From JALYNX01 sp040902845 (GTDB lineage: Bacteria; Actinomycetota; Acidimicrobiia; Spongiisociales; ZC4RG35): a DNA stretch of 48,206 nucleotides. The notes beneath the pieces are model-generated. The model did not search any database and had not been told where the DNA came from. It worked only from the letters and a program-made list of their open reading frames with translations. The DNA lies in assembly GCA_040902845.1 (NCBI GenBank), contig JBBDWM010000005.1, positions 1 to 48,206 of the forward strand. The letters are read 5' to 3'. The translations under genes were made by a program, and so were the position numbers. Positions 39,817 to 47,586 of this stretch are shown one piece after another (positions within the stretch are counted from its first letter, which is position 1; each line of letters begins with the position of its first letter).

Positions 39817-40308
39817 ATGGCCGTGAAGATGAGATTGATCCGGATGGGCAAGAAGAAATCGCCCGTCTACCGGGTCGTGGTCGTAGACGGCCGTTCCCCC
39901 AGGGACGGCCGGTATATCGAGCAGATCGGGCGTTATGATCCGCGTCAGGAGCCGTCGTTGGTCGAAATCGACAACGACAAGGCGACCGAATGGCTGGCCA
40001 AGGGCGCCCAGCCCACCGAGGCCGTCGAAAAGCTGCTCAACATCTCCGGGGCCCTGACCACGATGAAAGTAAAGCGGGGCCAGATCCATGTCGTGGCCGC
40101 TGCCGCCCAGAACCAGGAAGAGGAGCCGGAGGTGGCGCCGCTTGCTCCGACGCATGAAGAGGCCGCTGCCCAGGTAGCCGTTGTCGAGGAGGCCGTTGCT
40201 CCTGCTGAGGCGCCGGCTGCAGAGGAGCCGGCACCGGTAGCTGAAGAAGCCGCTGAGCCGGCGGAGGCAGAATCCCTCCCCGCAGACGTTTCCTCTGAGG
40301 AGGAATGA
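39817..40308 (+). CDS. rpsP: 30S ribosomal protein bS16
   Basis: Small-subunit protein. Residues 1-85 form the bS16 domain (MAVKMRLIRMGKKKSPVYRV, VVDGRSPRDGRYIEQIGRYD). A further 75 residues are an Ala/Glu/Pro-rich tail that is not part of the ribosomal core. Long tails like this are seen in other actinobacterial bS16 proteins. The stop overlaps the khpA start as ATGA, four bases after ffh the spacing is also minimal, so the genes are coupled. Confidence 0.96.
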   Translation: MAVKMRLIRMGKKKSPVYRVVVVDGRSPRDGRYIEQIGRYDPRQEPSLVEIDNDKATEWLAKGAQPTEAVEKLLNISGALTTMKVKRGQIHVVAAAAQNQEEEPEVAPLAPTHEEAAAQVAVVEEAVAPAEAPAAEEPAPVAEEAAEPAEAESLPADVSSEEE

Positions 40309-40562
40309 CCGTGGCCAAGGGTGAAATAGTTGAAAGAGTCGTCACCTACGTGGTCAAGAGCATCGTCGAGGAGCCGGACGAGGTTTCGGTGACCATGGTC
40401 GAGCAAGGGCCTGACGAGGTGATCGCCGAGGTGAGGACGGCCAAGGCGGACATGGGTCGGGTCATTGGCCGGCGAGGCCGAGTGGCGAAAGCGATCCGAG
40501 CCGCCGCCGGAGCCGCCGCCGACGAAGAGGGAATCACAGCTGACGTCGAGTTCGTCGACTGA
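40305..40562 (+). CDS. khpA: KH-domain RNA-binding protein KhpA
   Basis: An 85-residue protein with a single KH domain: VVKSIVEEPDEVSVTMVEQG, then the GxxG loop in MGRVIGRRGRVAKAIRAAAG near 50-69. KhpA-type proteins bind RNA and affect cell division and translation in Gram-positive bacteria. It lies between rpsP and rimM, the usual place. The ATG overlaps the rpsP stop. Length is typical. Confidence 0.93.
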   Translation: MTVAKGEIVERVVTYVVKSIVEEPDEVSVTMVEQGPDEVIAEVRTAKADMGRVIGRRGRVAKAIRAAAGAAADEEGITADVEFVD

Positions 40563-41052
40563 GGGCGCCGCTGCCCGGGTTGGGAGGCTCGGACGTCCCC
40601 ACGGTCTCGAGGGGTTCCTGGGTCTCTACATAGAGCCCGAAGACGTCGTCCACTTCGATCCCGGAACCACGGTTTGGATCAAGGACCGCCCCCACGTGGT
40701 GAGGGCGGTTCGTCGCGTGGACAAGGGTTTTCAGGTTGCCTTCGAGGGCATCGAGGGCCGGGAGGCAGCCGAAGAGATCAGGGGCGCCGAGGTGATGGTT
40801 GAGGGGCGCCGTGCCCTGGAAGAGGGTGAGTTCTGGCCGGAGGATCTGGTCGGTCTCGAGGCGCGCAGCATCGATGGGGATCGGCTCGGGGTGGTGGTCG
40901 GAGTCGTCGCCGGTCTGGCTCAGGATCGTTTGGTGGTCGACGGTGAGGGCTCGACCTTCGAGGTGCCCTTTGTCAACGACCTGGTTCCTGTTGTCGACCT
41001 GGAGAAGCGTTACGTCGAGATCGTGACCCTGCCTGGTCTCATCGAACCGTGA
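40465..41052 (+). CDS. rimM: Ribosome maturation factor RimM (start uncertain)
   Basis: RimM assists 16S rRNA processing in the 30S head. The core RVGRLGRPHGLEGFLGLYI is followed by FQVAFEGIEGREAAEEIRG and the PRC-barrel region (LVGLEARSIDGDRLGVVVGV, FEVPFVNDLVPVVDLEKRYV). The only standard start in frame is TTG 40465, which overlaps khpA by 98 bases and adds a Pro/Glu-rich leader. A CTG at 40540, nine bases after GAGG, would give the normal 170-residue length. The end overlaps the convergent lipoprotein gene by 14 bases. Confidence 0.9.
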   Translation: MAGEAEWRKRSEPPPEPPPTKRESQLTSSSSTEGAAARVGRLGRPHGLEGFLGLYIEPEDVVHFDPGTTVWIKDRPHVVRAVRRVDKGFQVAFEGIEGREAAEEIRGAEVMVEGRRALEEGEFWPEDLVGLEARSIDGDRLGVVVGVVAGLAQDRLVVDGEGSTFEVPFVNDLVPVVDLEKRYVEIVTLPGLIEP

Positions 41053-41911
41053 TCTCGACGATCGCGCCGGCAAGAGCCCCGTCGTTAGGGCTCTCCTCCC
41101 CGACGAACAGGGAGATCGCTCCCGGTAGCACTTCGACGGTGGTCCGGAACTCGCCCCAGGTCTCGGCCCAATCGGCTGCCTGGGTGTTGGTCTCGACTAC
41201 GGCCTGTCCGGCGCTGGTGGCGATCACGAGGACCGTGGCTTCGAAGGTTCGGGCATAACCACTTACCTCAACGGTGCTGGCGGTCTCGGCACCCGGGGAG
41301 GGATCCAGTACCACCACCTGATCCGAGATCGTCGCGGTTCCGCTGAAGGGCTGAATACCCATCTGAAGCTCCACGGTTAGACCTGCCGGAGAGTTTCTGA
41401 CAGTGGCCCGGGCCTGGCTCGGTGCGGCCAGGTGGAGGTCGACAAAAAGTCCGCCGTCGAGCGCCCGCACCACGTAGAGCCGATCGACGAGGGTGGTTTC
41501 CACCAATTGGTCGGTGATGACGGTTCGCTCCAGGTCGAGGTGGATCCGGAGTACCTGGCCCGAGTCCAAGTACTCGACCACGACCGATGGCGGCGTGGTG
41601 GCCGGGGCCCCTTCATTCGTCTCGAAGGCGAGGCGAAATAGCTCACAACCCACTTCGACTTCCCACGAGATGAGTCCGAGAATGTTGGCGTCGGAGGCCG
41701 GTTGATCGATACGTGCGACCTGCCCGCCCTCCAAGAAGTCGGCGCTCTGGGGACAGCCGACCGGGGTCTGGGTGGTGCCGACCGTGCTCGTCACTCCGAC
41801 AGTGATCGTGGTGGTCGGAGCGGTTGTCGAGGTGGTCGACGTGGTCGAGGTACCTGCGATCGGTGTGCAAGCCGCCAACAACAACAAACCCAACAGGGTC
41901 GGAAACCGCAT
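41039..41911 (-). CDS. Lipoprotein with Gmad2-like domain
   Basis: A 290-residue exported protein. The signal peptide ends in LLLLAAC with C15 for lipidation. A Thr/Ser-rich linker (about 19-50) follows, then a beta-rich middle region and a C-terminal domain (VEVSGYARTFEATVLVI, ADWAETWGEFRTTVEVLPG, GEESPNDGALAGAIVEITV) that fits the Gmad2 immunoglobulin-like fold of spore-germination and related proteins. ATG 41911 is chosen over a longer frame because it opens the signal peptide. It sits between rimM and trmD on the opposite strand, an uncommon location. Confidence 0.75.
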   Translation of the reverse strand: MRFPTLLGLLLLAACTPIAGTSTTSTTSTTAPTTTITVGVTSTVGTTQTPVGCPQSADFLEGGQVARIDQPASDANILGLISWEVEVGCELFRLAFETNEGAPATTPPSVVVEYLDSGQVLRIHLDLERTVITDQLVETTLVDRLYVVRALDGGLFVDLHLAAPSQARATVRNSPAGLTVELQMGIQPFSGTATISDQVVVLDPSPGAETASTVEVSGYARTFEATVLVIATSAGQAVVETNTQAADWAETWGEFRTTVEVLPGAISLFVGEESPNDGALAGAIVEITVR

Positions 41912-41982
41912 GCCCGCAAGGGTACGACCCGGGTTACATTTGATCGAGCAATCAAGATTCACCACGGATTGGAAACCCTGTG

Positions 41983-43146
41983 ATGGCAGAAGCAGTGATC
42001 GTCGCCACCGCTCGCAGCCCGATCGGCCGTGCCTATAAGGGCTCGCTGATCGACGTCAGAGCCGACGATCTGGCCGGTTTCTCCATCAATGCATTGATGG
42101 AGAAGAACCCTGAGGTGGACCGGGCCTCGGTGGTCGATGTCATGGTCGGGTGCGGTCTGACCCATCACGAACAGGGCTACAACCTCGCCCGCCCTGCCTC
42201 CCTGCTCGGTGGGATGCCGGACACAGTCCCTGCCACCACAGTGAACCGGTTCTGTGCCTCCTCATTGGAGACCATAAGGATGGCGTTCCATGCCATCAGA
42301 TCGGGCGAGGGCGACACCTATGTCGCTGCCGGCTCGGAGTCCACGACTCGCACCTACGGGAAGGGATTCGACAGCGAGGACCTCAACCCCAGGTTCACCG
42401 ATCCCGAGCGCGACGACTTCATCAACAACGTCTACATCCCGATGGGGAACACCGCTGAGAACGTCGCCGAGAGGCACGGGATCACCCGGGAGCGGATGGA
42501 CGAGTTCGCCAAGCGCTCTCAGGACCGGGCCGTTGAGTCACAGAAGAACGGTTTCTTCGACTGGGAGATCACCCCGATCGACATTCCCGACGGCCGAACG
42601 ATCAGTGTCGACGACGGCCCACGCCCCAACACGACCATAGAGAAACTGGCCGAGTTGGCGCCCGTCTTCAAACAAGGCGGGAAGGTGACCGCCGGCAACT
42701 CGTGTCCTCTGAACGACGGTTCGGCGGCAGTACTCGTCATGTCGGAGCAACGGGCCAGCGATCTGGGCCTGACTCCTCTGGCCCGGATCGTGGCTTCCTC
42801 TGTGGTCGGCCTCGAGCCGGAGTACATGGGAATGGGCCCGGTTGGGGCGGTGAGTCAGGTCCTGGCCCAGGCCGGGATGACGCTGGATGATGTGGACCTG
42901 ATCGAGATCAATGAGGCTTTCGCGGCCCAGGTGCTGGCCTGTGCCGATGTGCTGGACATCGACATGGACAGGCTGAACCCGCACGGTGGCTCGATTGCCC
43001 TTGGTCATCCCTTCGGGATGACCGGAGCGAGGATCATGGGCACCCTGATCAACGGTCTACGAACCAGGGATCAGGCCATCGGCCTGGAGACGATGTGTGT
43101 CGGTGGGGGCCAGGGGATGGCGATGATCGTGGAGCGGCTCAGCTAG
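41983..43146 (+). CDS. Acetyl-CoA acetyltransferase (thiolase)
   Basis: A thiolase II-like enzyme that cleaves or forms 3-ketoacyl-CoA. The 387-residue protein has the nucleophile Cys in NRFCASSLETIRMAF near 88, then EINEAFAAQVLA, the GGSIALGHPFGMTGAR His near 345, and the second catalytic Cys in ETMCVGGGQGMAM near the end. The start is ATG 41983 (GTG 41980 is an alternative), with GGAAA seven bases before. It is inserted in the rimM-trmD operon and ends 17 bases before the second 47-bp palindrome. Confidence 0.93.
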   Translation: MAEAVIVATARSPIGRAYKGSLIDVRADDLAGFSINALMEKNPEVDRASVVDVMVGCGLTHHEQGYNLARPASLLGGMPDTVPATTVNRFCASSLETIRMAFHAIRSGEGDTYVAAGSESTTRTYGKGFDSEDLNPRFTDPERDDFINNVYIPMGNTAENVAERHGITRERMDEFAKRSQDRAVESQKNGFFDWEITPIDIPDGRTISVDDGPRPNTTIEKLAELAPVFKQGGKVTAGNSCPLNDGSAAVLVMSEQRASDLGLTPLARIVASSVVGLEPEYMGMGPVGAVSQVLAQAGMTLDDVDLIEINEAFAAQVLACADVLDIDMDRLNPHGGSIALGHPFGMTGARIMGTLINGLRTRDQAIGLETMCVGGGQGMAMIVERLS

Positions 43147-43163
43147 AGCGGCCCCCCTTGCCC

Positions 43164-43210
43164 TAATTGGGACGTACAGGGGTCATATGTGGCCCCCTGG
43201 GTCCCAATTA
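43164..43210. repeat. 47-bp imperfect palindrome, copy 2
   Basis: The same length and outer arms (TAATTGGGAC ... GTCCCAATTA) as the copy at 11463-11509, with a diverged centre that keeps its pairing (CATATG in the middle). It lies just after the thiolase stop and before trmD, where it could act as a terminator. Confidence 0.8.
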
Positions 43211-43211
43211 C

Positions 43212-43240
43212 GGGGGGGCTCCCAGTTAGGGGGGGCTCCC
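43212..43240 (+). repeat. Two short direct repeats before trmD
   Basis: GGGGGGGCTCCC occurs at 43212-43223 and 43229-43240. ACTCTTCCCG also occurs twice shortly after. They directly follow the palindrome; no function is assigned. Confidence 0.55.
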
Positions 43241-43271
43241 GACCTCACTCTTCCCGTACTCTTCCCGGATC

Positions 43272-43955
43272 GTGCGGATCAACGTCGTCACCATCTTTCC
43301 CGATTACTTCGACAGCCCGCTTCGAGTGAGCCTGGTGGCCAGGGCCATCGAATCCGGCGCTCTCGAAGTGAATCTCGTCGACCTCAGGCAGCACGGCCTG
43401 GGAAAGCACCGTCAGGTCGACGACTCTCCATTCGGGGGTGGAGCCGGGATGGTGATGATGATCGAGCCTTTGGCCGCCGCCCTCGAACCGCTGGCCGAAT
43501 CGCACCGGGTTCTGTTCACCCCGGTGGGGCATCCGATGATGCAGGCCACCCTCGACGAATGGGCGTTACTGGAGGAGATCACGTTCGTTTGTGGCCGTTA
43601 CGAAGGTGTTGACCAACGGGTTGCCGACAACCTGATCGACGAGGAAGTCTCGTTGGGGGATTTCGTGCTCGCCGGGGGAGAGGTCGCTGCCTCAGCCGCC
43701 ATCGAAGGGATCGCCCGTCTTCTCCCCGGGGTGGTGGGCAACCCCGGCTCGACCGAAACCGAGTCTTTTCGCCACGGTCTCCTCGAGGAGCCGGTCTATA
43801 CCCGCCCTGCAGAATTCAACGGTTGGCCGGTCCCGGAAGTCCTGTTGTCCGGGGACCATGGCCGGGTCGAGCAGTGGCGGGCCCAGCAGCGTTTGGAACG
43901 GACCCGAATGCGTCGGCCCGACCTTCTGGCGGATGGCGACAAACCGGAGACCTGA
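43272..43955 (+). CDS. trmD: tRNA (guanine37-N1)-methyltransferase
   Basis: SAM-dependent methylation of G37 next to the anticodon, which prevents frameshifting. The 227-residue protein begins MRINVVTIFPDYFDSPL and has GGGAGMVMMIEPL near 55, the VCGRYEGVDQRVADNLIDEE knot near 108-127, and SLGDFVLAGGE. It is slightly shorter than E. coli TrmD but complete. GTG start. It precedes rplS, as usual, but is separated from rimM by the lipoprotein and thiolase genes. Confidence 0.95.
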   Translation: MRINVVTIFPDYFDSPLRVSLVARAIESGALEVNLVDLRQHGLGKHRQVDDSPFGGGAGMVMMIEPLAAALEPLAESHRVLFTPVGHPMMQATLDEWALLEEITFVCGRYEGVDQRVADNLIDEEVSLGDFVLAGGEVAASAAIEGIARLLPGVVGNPGSTETESFRHGLLEEPVYTRPAEFNGWPVPEVLLSGDHGRVEQWRAQQRLERTRMRRPDLLADGDKPET

Positions 43956-43961
43956 TACAAT
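43956..43961 (+). promoter_or_regulatory. Possible -10 element before rplS
   Basis: TACAAT directly follows the trmD stop and lies about 55 bases before the rplS ATG. The -35 is weak. The Shine-Dalgarno AGGAG at 44004-44008 lies inside the palindrome CTCCTAGGAG (43999-44008). Confidence 0.3.
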
Positions 43962-44015
43962 TTTGGGTGGGTCGGGATTATCAGACCCTTTCCGACCGCT
44001 CCTAGGAGTCCTCCA

Positions 44016-44360
44016 ATGAACGATCTTCACCTCGTCGAGAGCGCGCACGTCCGCGACGACATCCCCGAATTCAGACCCGGCGACACGGTCAAGGTCCACG
44101 TCCGGGTCATGGAGGCTGGCCGGGAGCGCATCCAGGTGTTCGAGGGTGTGGTCATCGCTCGCAACCGGTCCGGTGCCAGGGCCTCTTTCACCGTCCGCAA
44201 GATCAGCTTCGGCGTCGGCGTCGAGCGGGTATTCCCGGTTCACGCCCCGATCATCTCCAAGATCGAGGTGCTTCGTCGCGGCGACGTCCGCCGGTCCAAG
44301 CTGTATTACCTTCGTGACCGGGTTGGGAAGTCCGCCCGGATCAAGGAGCTGCGCGACTGA
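44016..44360 (+). CDS. rplS: 50S ribosomal protein bL19
   Basis: Large-subunit protein at the 30S interface. The 114-residue protein has the bL19 sequences FRPGDTVKVHVRVMEAGRER, QVFEGVVIARNRSG, ASFTVRKISFGVGVERVFP and VRRSKLYYLRDRVGKSARI. AGGAG precedes the ATG by seven bases. It has the usual position between trmD and lepB, and a standard length. Confidence 0.96.
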   Translation: MNDLHLVESAHVRDDIPEFRPGDTVKVHVRVMEAGRERIQVFEGVVIARNRSGARASFTVRKISFGVGVERVFPVHAPIISKIEVLRRGDVRRSKLYYLRDRVGKSARIKELRD

Positions 44361-44380
44361 GTCTGCCCACTCCGAACCAG

Positions 44381-44995
44381 TTGGAAGGCGCCTCCGAGGA
44401 GAGCCCGGATCCGCCGAAGCGACGATCGTTCCTCGCAGAGCTGCCAGGTCTCCTTCTCACTGCCCTCGCGATCGCCGTCGTGATCAAGACCTTCCTGATC
44501 CAACCCTTCTGGATCCCGTCCGAGTCGATGCTGCCCACGATCGAGGTCAACGACCGGGTGATGGTGAACAAGCTCGCCTACAAGTGGGGCGAGCCACAGC
44601 GAGGTGACATCGTCGTTTTTCGCGACCCCCGCGAGACCGAGATCGAGGAATCTGTTCCCGAAGCCGTGATCCGGTCGGTGCTGGAGGCGGTTGGGGTGCG
44701 GACCCGGGGGAGGGATGACCTGATCAAGCGGGTTATCGGCCTTCCCGGCGACAGCATCGAGATTCGAGCCAATCACATCGTGATAGGCGGGACCCCATTG
44801 GACGAGCCGTACCTCGACGATATCGAGATGCCCAACGAGGGGCCGTTCCTGGTCGGCGATGGCGAGGTGTTCGTGATGGGGGATAACCGCAACGCCTCGT
44901 TCGATAGCAGGCGTTTTGGTCCGGTCCCCCTCGATGATCTGGTGGGACAGGCCGTCGTCACGATCTGGCCTCTGTCCCATTTTGGCGCTTTCTGA
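44381..44995 (+). CDS. lepB: Signal peptidase I
   Basis: Cleaves signal peptides of exported proteins on the outer face of the membrane. The 204-residue protein has an N-terminal span (LLLTALAIAVVIKTFLIQPF), catalytic S49 in IPSESMLPT, K116 as the general base in DDLIKRVIGLPGDSIEI, and the conserved VMGDNRNASFDSR near 163. The start is TTG 44381, the first possible after the in-frame stop of rplS. It follows the normal order rplS-lepB. No rnhB follows, although many actinobacteria have one here. Confidence 0.94.
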   Translation: MEGASEESPDPPKRRSFLAELPGLLLTALAIAVVIKTFLIQPFWIPSESMLPTIEVNDRVMVNKLAYKWGEPQRGDIVVFRDPRETEIEESVPEAVIRSVLEAVGVRTRGRDDLIKRVIGLPGDSIEIRANHIVIGGTPLDEPYLDDIEMPNEGPFLVGDGEVFVMGDNRNASFDSRRFGPVPLDDLVGQAVVTIWPLSHFGAF

Positions 44996-45004
44996 AAAAA
45001 CCCG

Positions 45005-45027
45005 ATCCCTAGTGGCTGTTTAGGGAT
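45005..45027 (+). terminator. Weak hairpin after lepB
   Basis: ATCCCTA (45005-45011) and TAGGGAT (45021-45027) form a seven-base stem after a run of six A at 44995-45000. It may end lepB transcripts. TATGAT at 45039-45044 could be a -10 for the next gene. Confidence 0.35.
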
Positions 45028-45070
45028 TCGTGGTGTCATATGATCGCCAGCAACGTGTGAAGAGGAGTGC

Positions 45071-45367
45071 ATGGAAGAGGACCTGGAGCGCTACGAGTCC
45101 GAAGTAGAGCTCAAGATCTACAAGGAGTACCACGACGTCCTCCCGATGTTTCGTTATGTCGTGGAGACTGAGCGTCGTTTCTATCTCGCCAACGAGGTTG
45201 ATCTCGAGGTGCGCGAGGCCAATGGCTCGGTCTTCTTCGAAGTCGAGATGCGTGATGCCTGGGTCTGGGACATGTTCCGCCCTGCCCGATTCCTGCAACA
45301 CGTCAAGGTGCTCACATTTCGCGACGTGAACGTAGAGGAACTGGAACAGCAAGAGCTGTCGCTCTGA
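45071..45367 (+). CDS. DUF2469 family protein
   Basis: A 98-residue acidic protein beginning MEEDLERYESEVELKIYKEY, the conserved opening of an actinobacterial family of unknown function usually found between rnhB and yraN. The region VVETERRFYLANEVDLEVR and FEVEMRDAWVWDMFRPARF are also conserved. AGAGGAG precedes the ATG. The location next to yraN supports the call. No active site is apparent. Confidence 0.9.
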   Translation: MEEDLERYESEVELKIYKEYHDVLPMFRYVVETERRFYLANEVDLEVREANGSVFFEVEMRDAWVWDMFRPARFLQHVKVLTFRDVNVEELEQQELSL

Positions 45368-45381
45368 GCGACACTGGGACC

Positions 45382-45687
45382 GTGGGCAGGTTGGGGGAGC
45401 GTCTCACACGTTGGTTCCTCAGCGAGCACGGTCTTCGGGTGCTCGCCACCAATGTCCTCGTCGACCGGGGAGAAATCGACATCCTCGCCCTGGATCATGG
45501 AGAACGGGTGGCGATCGAGGTGCGGACCATCACCGGCCCTGGGGAAGCTATCGATGCGATTGATCCGGCCAAGAGGCAAAGGGTGCGTGGGCTCGCCCGC
45601 CAGGTGGGTGCCAGCCGCGTCGACTTCGTCGGTGTCAGGATCGAGCCGGCGGCCGCGGTCTTCCACTGGGTGCCCGGTGGGTCTTGA
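45382..45687 (+). CDS. YraN (UPF0102) family endonuclease-like protein
   Basis: A 101-residue protein with the restriction-nuclease-like fold of UPF0102. ERLTRWFLSEHGLRVLATNV, then RGEIDILALDHGERVAIEVRT carry the E, D and E of the expected GEID-(V/I)-EVK motif. The usual lysine is an arginine here (EVR), which could reduce activity. The start is GTG. The stop overlaps the -35 of the promoter for the next gene. Confidence 0.85.
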   Translation: MGRLGERLTRWFLSEHGLRVLATNVLVDRGEIDILALDHGERVAIEVRTITGPGEAIDAIDPAKRQRVRGLARQVGASRVDFVGVRIEPAAAVFHWVPGGS

Positions 45688-45713
45688 CACCCGTTTTCAA
45701 CTCCCTCTAGGTT
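45684..45713 (+). promoter_or_regulatory. Promoter of the ABC transporter genes
   Basis: TTGACA (45684-45689) and TAGGTT (45708-45713), 18 bases apart. The expected transcript starts within a few bases of the ATG at 45723, so the message may be nearly leaderless. Confidence 0.55.
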
Positions 45714-45722
45714 CCTGAAACC

Positions 45723-46625
45723 ATGGTCAGCTCCGGCAACGCCATCACAGTCGAAGGGCTGGTCAAGCACTACAAGAAGATCAAGGCGCTCGACGGTCTC
45801 GACTTCAACATCCCATCGGGAGCCATCACCGGGTTCCTCGGCCCCAACGGGGCGGGGAAGACAACGACATTCCGCTCCCTACTCGGTCTCACCCGTCCCA
45901 ACGCCGGGCACATGGAAATCCTGGGTCATCAGGTGCCGGCCGAGCTACAGGCGGTCACCAAGAAGGTCGGCGCCATCATCGAGGAGCCGGGCCTCATCCG
46001 AGCCCTGGGGGGCAGGATCAATCTCCAGGTTGCGGCGGACACCCTTGGTTTCGGGCACCAGCGCATCGACGAGTTGCTCGAATTCGTCGAACTGACTGTG
46101 GACGCCGGGCGACGCGTCGAGGAGTACTCAAAGGGGATGCGCCAACGTCTTGCACTGGCCGCAGCCCTCCTCGCCGAGCCGGAATTGCTCCTGCTCGACG
46201 AGCCGCTCGATGGTCTCGACCCGGCCGGGCAGAGGGGGTTCAGGGAACGTCTCCGACAGCTCGCAGACGATGGGCGCACCGTGGTCGTCTCCAGTCACGA
46301 TCTCGCCGACATCGAGGCCCTCGCCGATTACGTCGTCGTCGTCAACCATGGCCGACTCGTGGCCCAGGGCACACTCGATGAGCTGCTTGGGGATGGGGCT
46401 GGGACCAGAGTGGTCGTCGCCGATGCGACGCCGGCGGTTGCCGCCCTCGCTGCGGCCGGGATCGAAGCTTCGGTCGAGTCGAATGTGCTGACGGTGCATG
46501 ACGAGAATGGCAGTCGCATCGTCGAGGTCCTAGCCCGCTCGGGTATCTATCCGAGTGAAGTGAGCCGGGCCCGAAGCTCTCTGGAAACCGTCTTTCTCGG
46601 GATGACAACCGAGGAGACATCGTGA
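45723..46625 (+). CDS. ABC transporter ATP-binding protein
   Basis: A 300-residue nucleotide-binding subunit. Walker A is GPNGAGKTTTFRSLLGL near 43, the signature is YSKGMRQRLALAAALLAEP near 134, Walker B is LLLLDEPLDGLDPAGQRGF, and the H-loop is VVSSHDLADIEAL. The C-terminal 80 residues are a typical CcmA/DrrA-like extension. It pairs with the membrane protein that follows with a four-base overlap. It is likely an exporter of lipid, drug or peptide type, but the substrate is unknown. Confidence 0.93.
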   Translation: MVSSGNAITVEGLVKHYKKIKALDGLDFNIPSGAITGFLGPNGAGKTTTFRSLLGLTRPNAGHMEILGHQVPAELQAVTKKVGAIIEEPGLIRALGGRINLQVAADTLGFGHQRIDELLEFVELTVDAGRRVEEYSKGMRQRLALAAALLAEPELLLLDEPLDGLDPAGQRGFRERLRQLADDGRTVVVSSHDLADIEALADYVVVVNHGRLVAQGTLDELLGDGAGTRVVVADATPAVAALAAAGIEASVESNVLTVHDENGSRIVEVLARSGIYPSEVSRARSSLETVFLGMTTEETS

Positions 46626-47386
46626 GTCTCGTTCACGCCGAATACCTCAAGCTCAGCAGGCGCAAGCTCTATCCGGTGATGGTCCTCATCCTCGGATTCC
46701 TGGTGGCGTTGACCGCCTTCTTCCTTCTCATCTTTGGCCAGATCGCACCGGATCTCGCCGAGGGCGTCCCGGTCCTCACCAAGCCGGACGCCTACCTGAT
46801 CGGGGCGCAACAGGTTGTCGGCCAGACCTGGTTTCCGCTCATCCTCGCCGTGGTCTTGATCGGCGCCGATCTGAGCTCGACGGTTTGGGCCACCTCGCTC
46901 ACCCGTGACTCACGCAAACCCGCACACATTGGGGCGAGACTATTGGTCATCGGAGTTGCGTCGTGGGTAGCGATGCTGCTGGGGAGTGCCGGTTGGGCCG
47001 CGGTCGTGGCAATCGCGTCGCCCGGTGAGGGAATCCCTTCGATCGCCGATTGGCTCGACGTCGTTTGGAAGGTGGGTGTGATCCAGGTCGCTTGGGTGGC
47101 AATCGGAATGGGCGCCATCGCCATGTTGAGATCGGTGGGCCCTGCGATCGGGGCCGCGATCGCGTTCTCGTTCGCCGAAGGCATCCTCGCCATATGGGCG
47201 CCCTATCAGAACGTCTCGCTGTCCGCGGCTACCAACGGCTTGTTCGATGTCGACATCGGCGGCTCGTTTGGTCCCTTCGTTCCCGGAGGCGATCTGAGCC
47301 AACTCCACGCTCTGGCCATCATCGCCGGATGGACCCTGTTGGGTCTCGGTCTCACCTGGTGGGGCCTTCAGCGTCGCGACGCCTAA
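46622..47386 (+). CDS. ABC transporter permease (ABC-2 type)
   Basis: A 254-residue protein with about six predicted membrane segments, including LYPVMVLILGFLVALTAFFL (20-40), LIGAQQVVGQTWFPLILAV and VIGVASWVAMLLGSAGWAAV. The large hydrophilic region between the first two spans suggests the ABC-2 exporter topology. It is coupled to the ATPase gene by a four-base overlap. The last bases overlap the convergent zinc-ribbon gene. Confidence 0.88.
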   Translation: MSLVHAEYLKLSRRKLYPVMVLILGFLVALTAFFLLIFGQIAPDLAEGVPVLTKPDAYLIGAQQVVGQTWFPLILAVVLIGADLSSTVWATSLTRDSRKPAHIGARLLVIGVASWVAMLLGSAGWAAVVAIASPGEGIPSIADWLDVVWKVGVIQVAWVAIGMGAIAMLRSVGPAIGAAIAFSFAEGILAIWAPYQNVSLSAATNGLFDVDIGGSFGPFVPGGDLSQLHALAIIAGWTLLGLGLTWWGLQRRDA

Positions 47387-47586
47387 GCAGCGCCGAATCG
47401 GCGTCGCATCTCCTTGTGCCAGCAGCCGTGATGCCAGTGGCGGCGCAGGTCCGGCTCGTCGTCGGGAACAACCACCACATGGAAAGTGCCGGGCGGAATG
47501 GTGTTTTCACACCCCGGGCAGATGTAGTCCTTGCGGGCGGCGTAGGGCTGGACGGGGGTGACCGTCACCCCGAGAAGATCGCCCAT
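47383..47586 (-). CDS. Small zinc-ribbon protein
   Basis: A 67-residue protein with a CPGC pair near residue 23 and HWHHGCWHKE near 49-58, giving Cys and His ligands for one zinc. Actinobacterial homologues are often loosely named ATP/GTP-binding proteins, without evidence. It starts within the coding region of the small membrane peptide that precedes it (overlap of 22 bases), so the two are probably translated together. Its role is unknown. Confidence 0.75.
   Translation of the reverse strand: MGDLLGVTVTPVQPYAARKDYICPGCENTIPPGTFHVVVVPDDEPDLRRHWHHGCWHKEMRRRFGAA

Noticed and set aside
43212..43270. CRISPR-like array
   Set aside because: Only two copies of each short repeat, no spacers of fixed length and no cas genes.
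44361..45070. rnhB between lepB and the DUF2469 gene
   Set aside because: Looked for because it is usual here; no frame with RNase HII motifs exists, only lepB and a short intergenic space.
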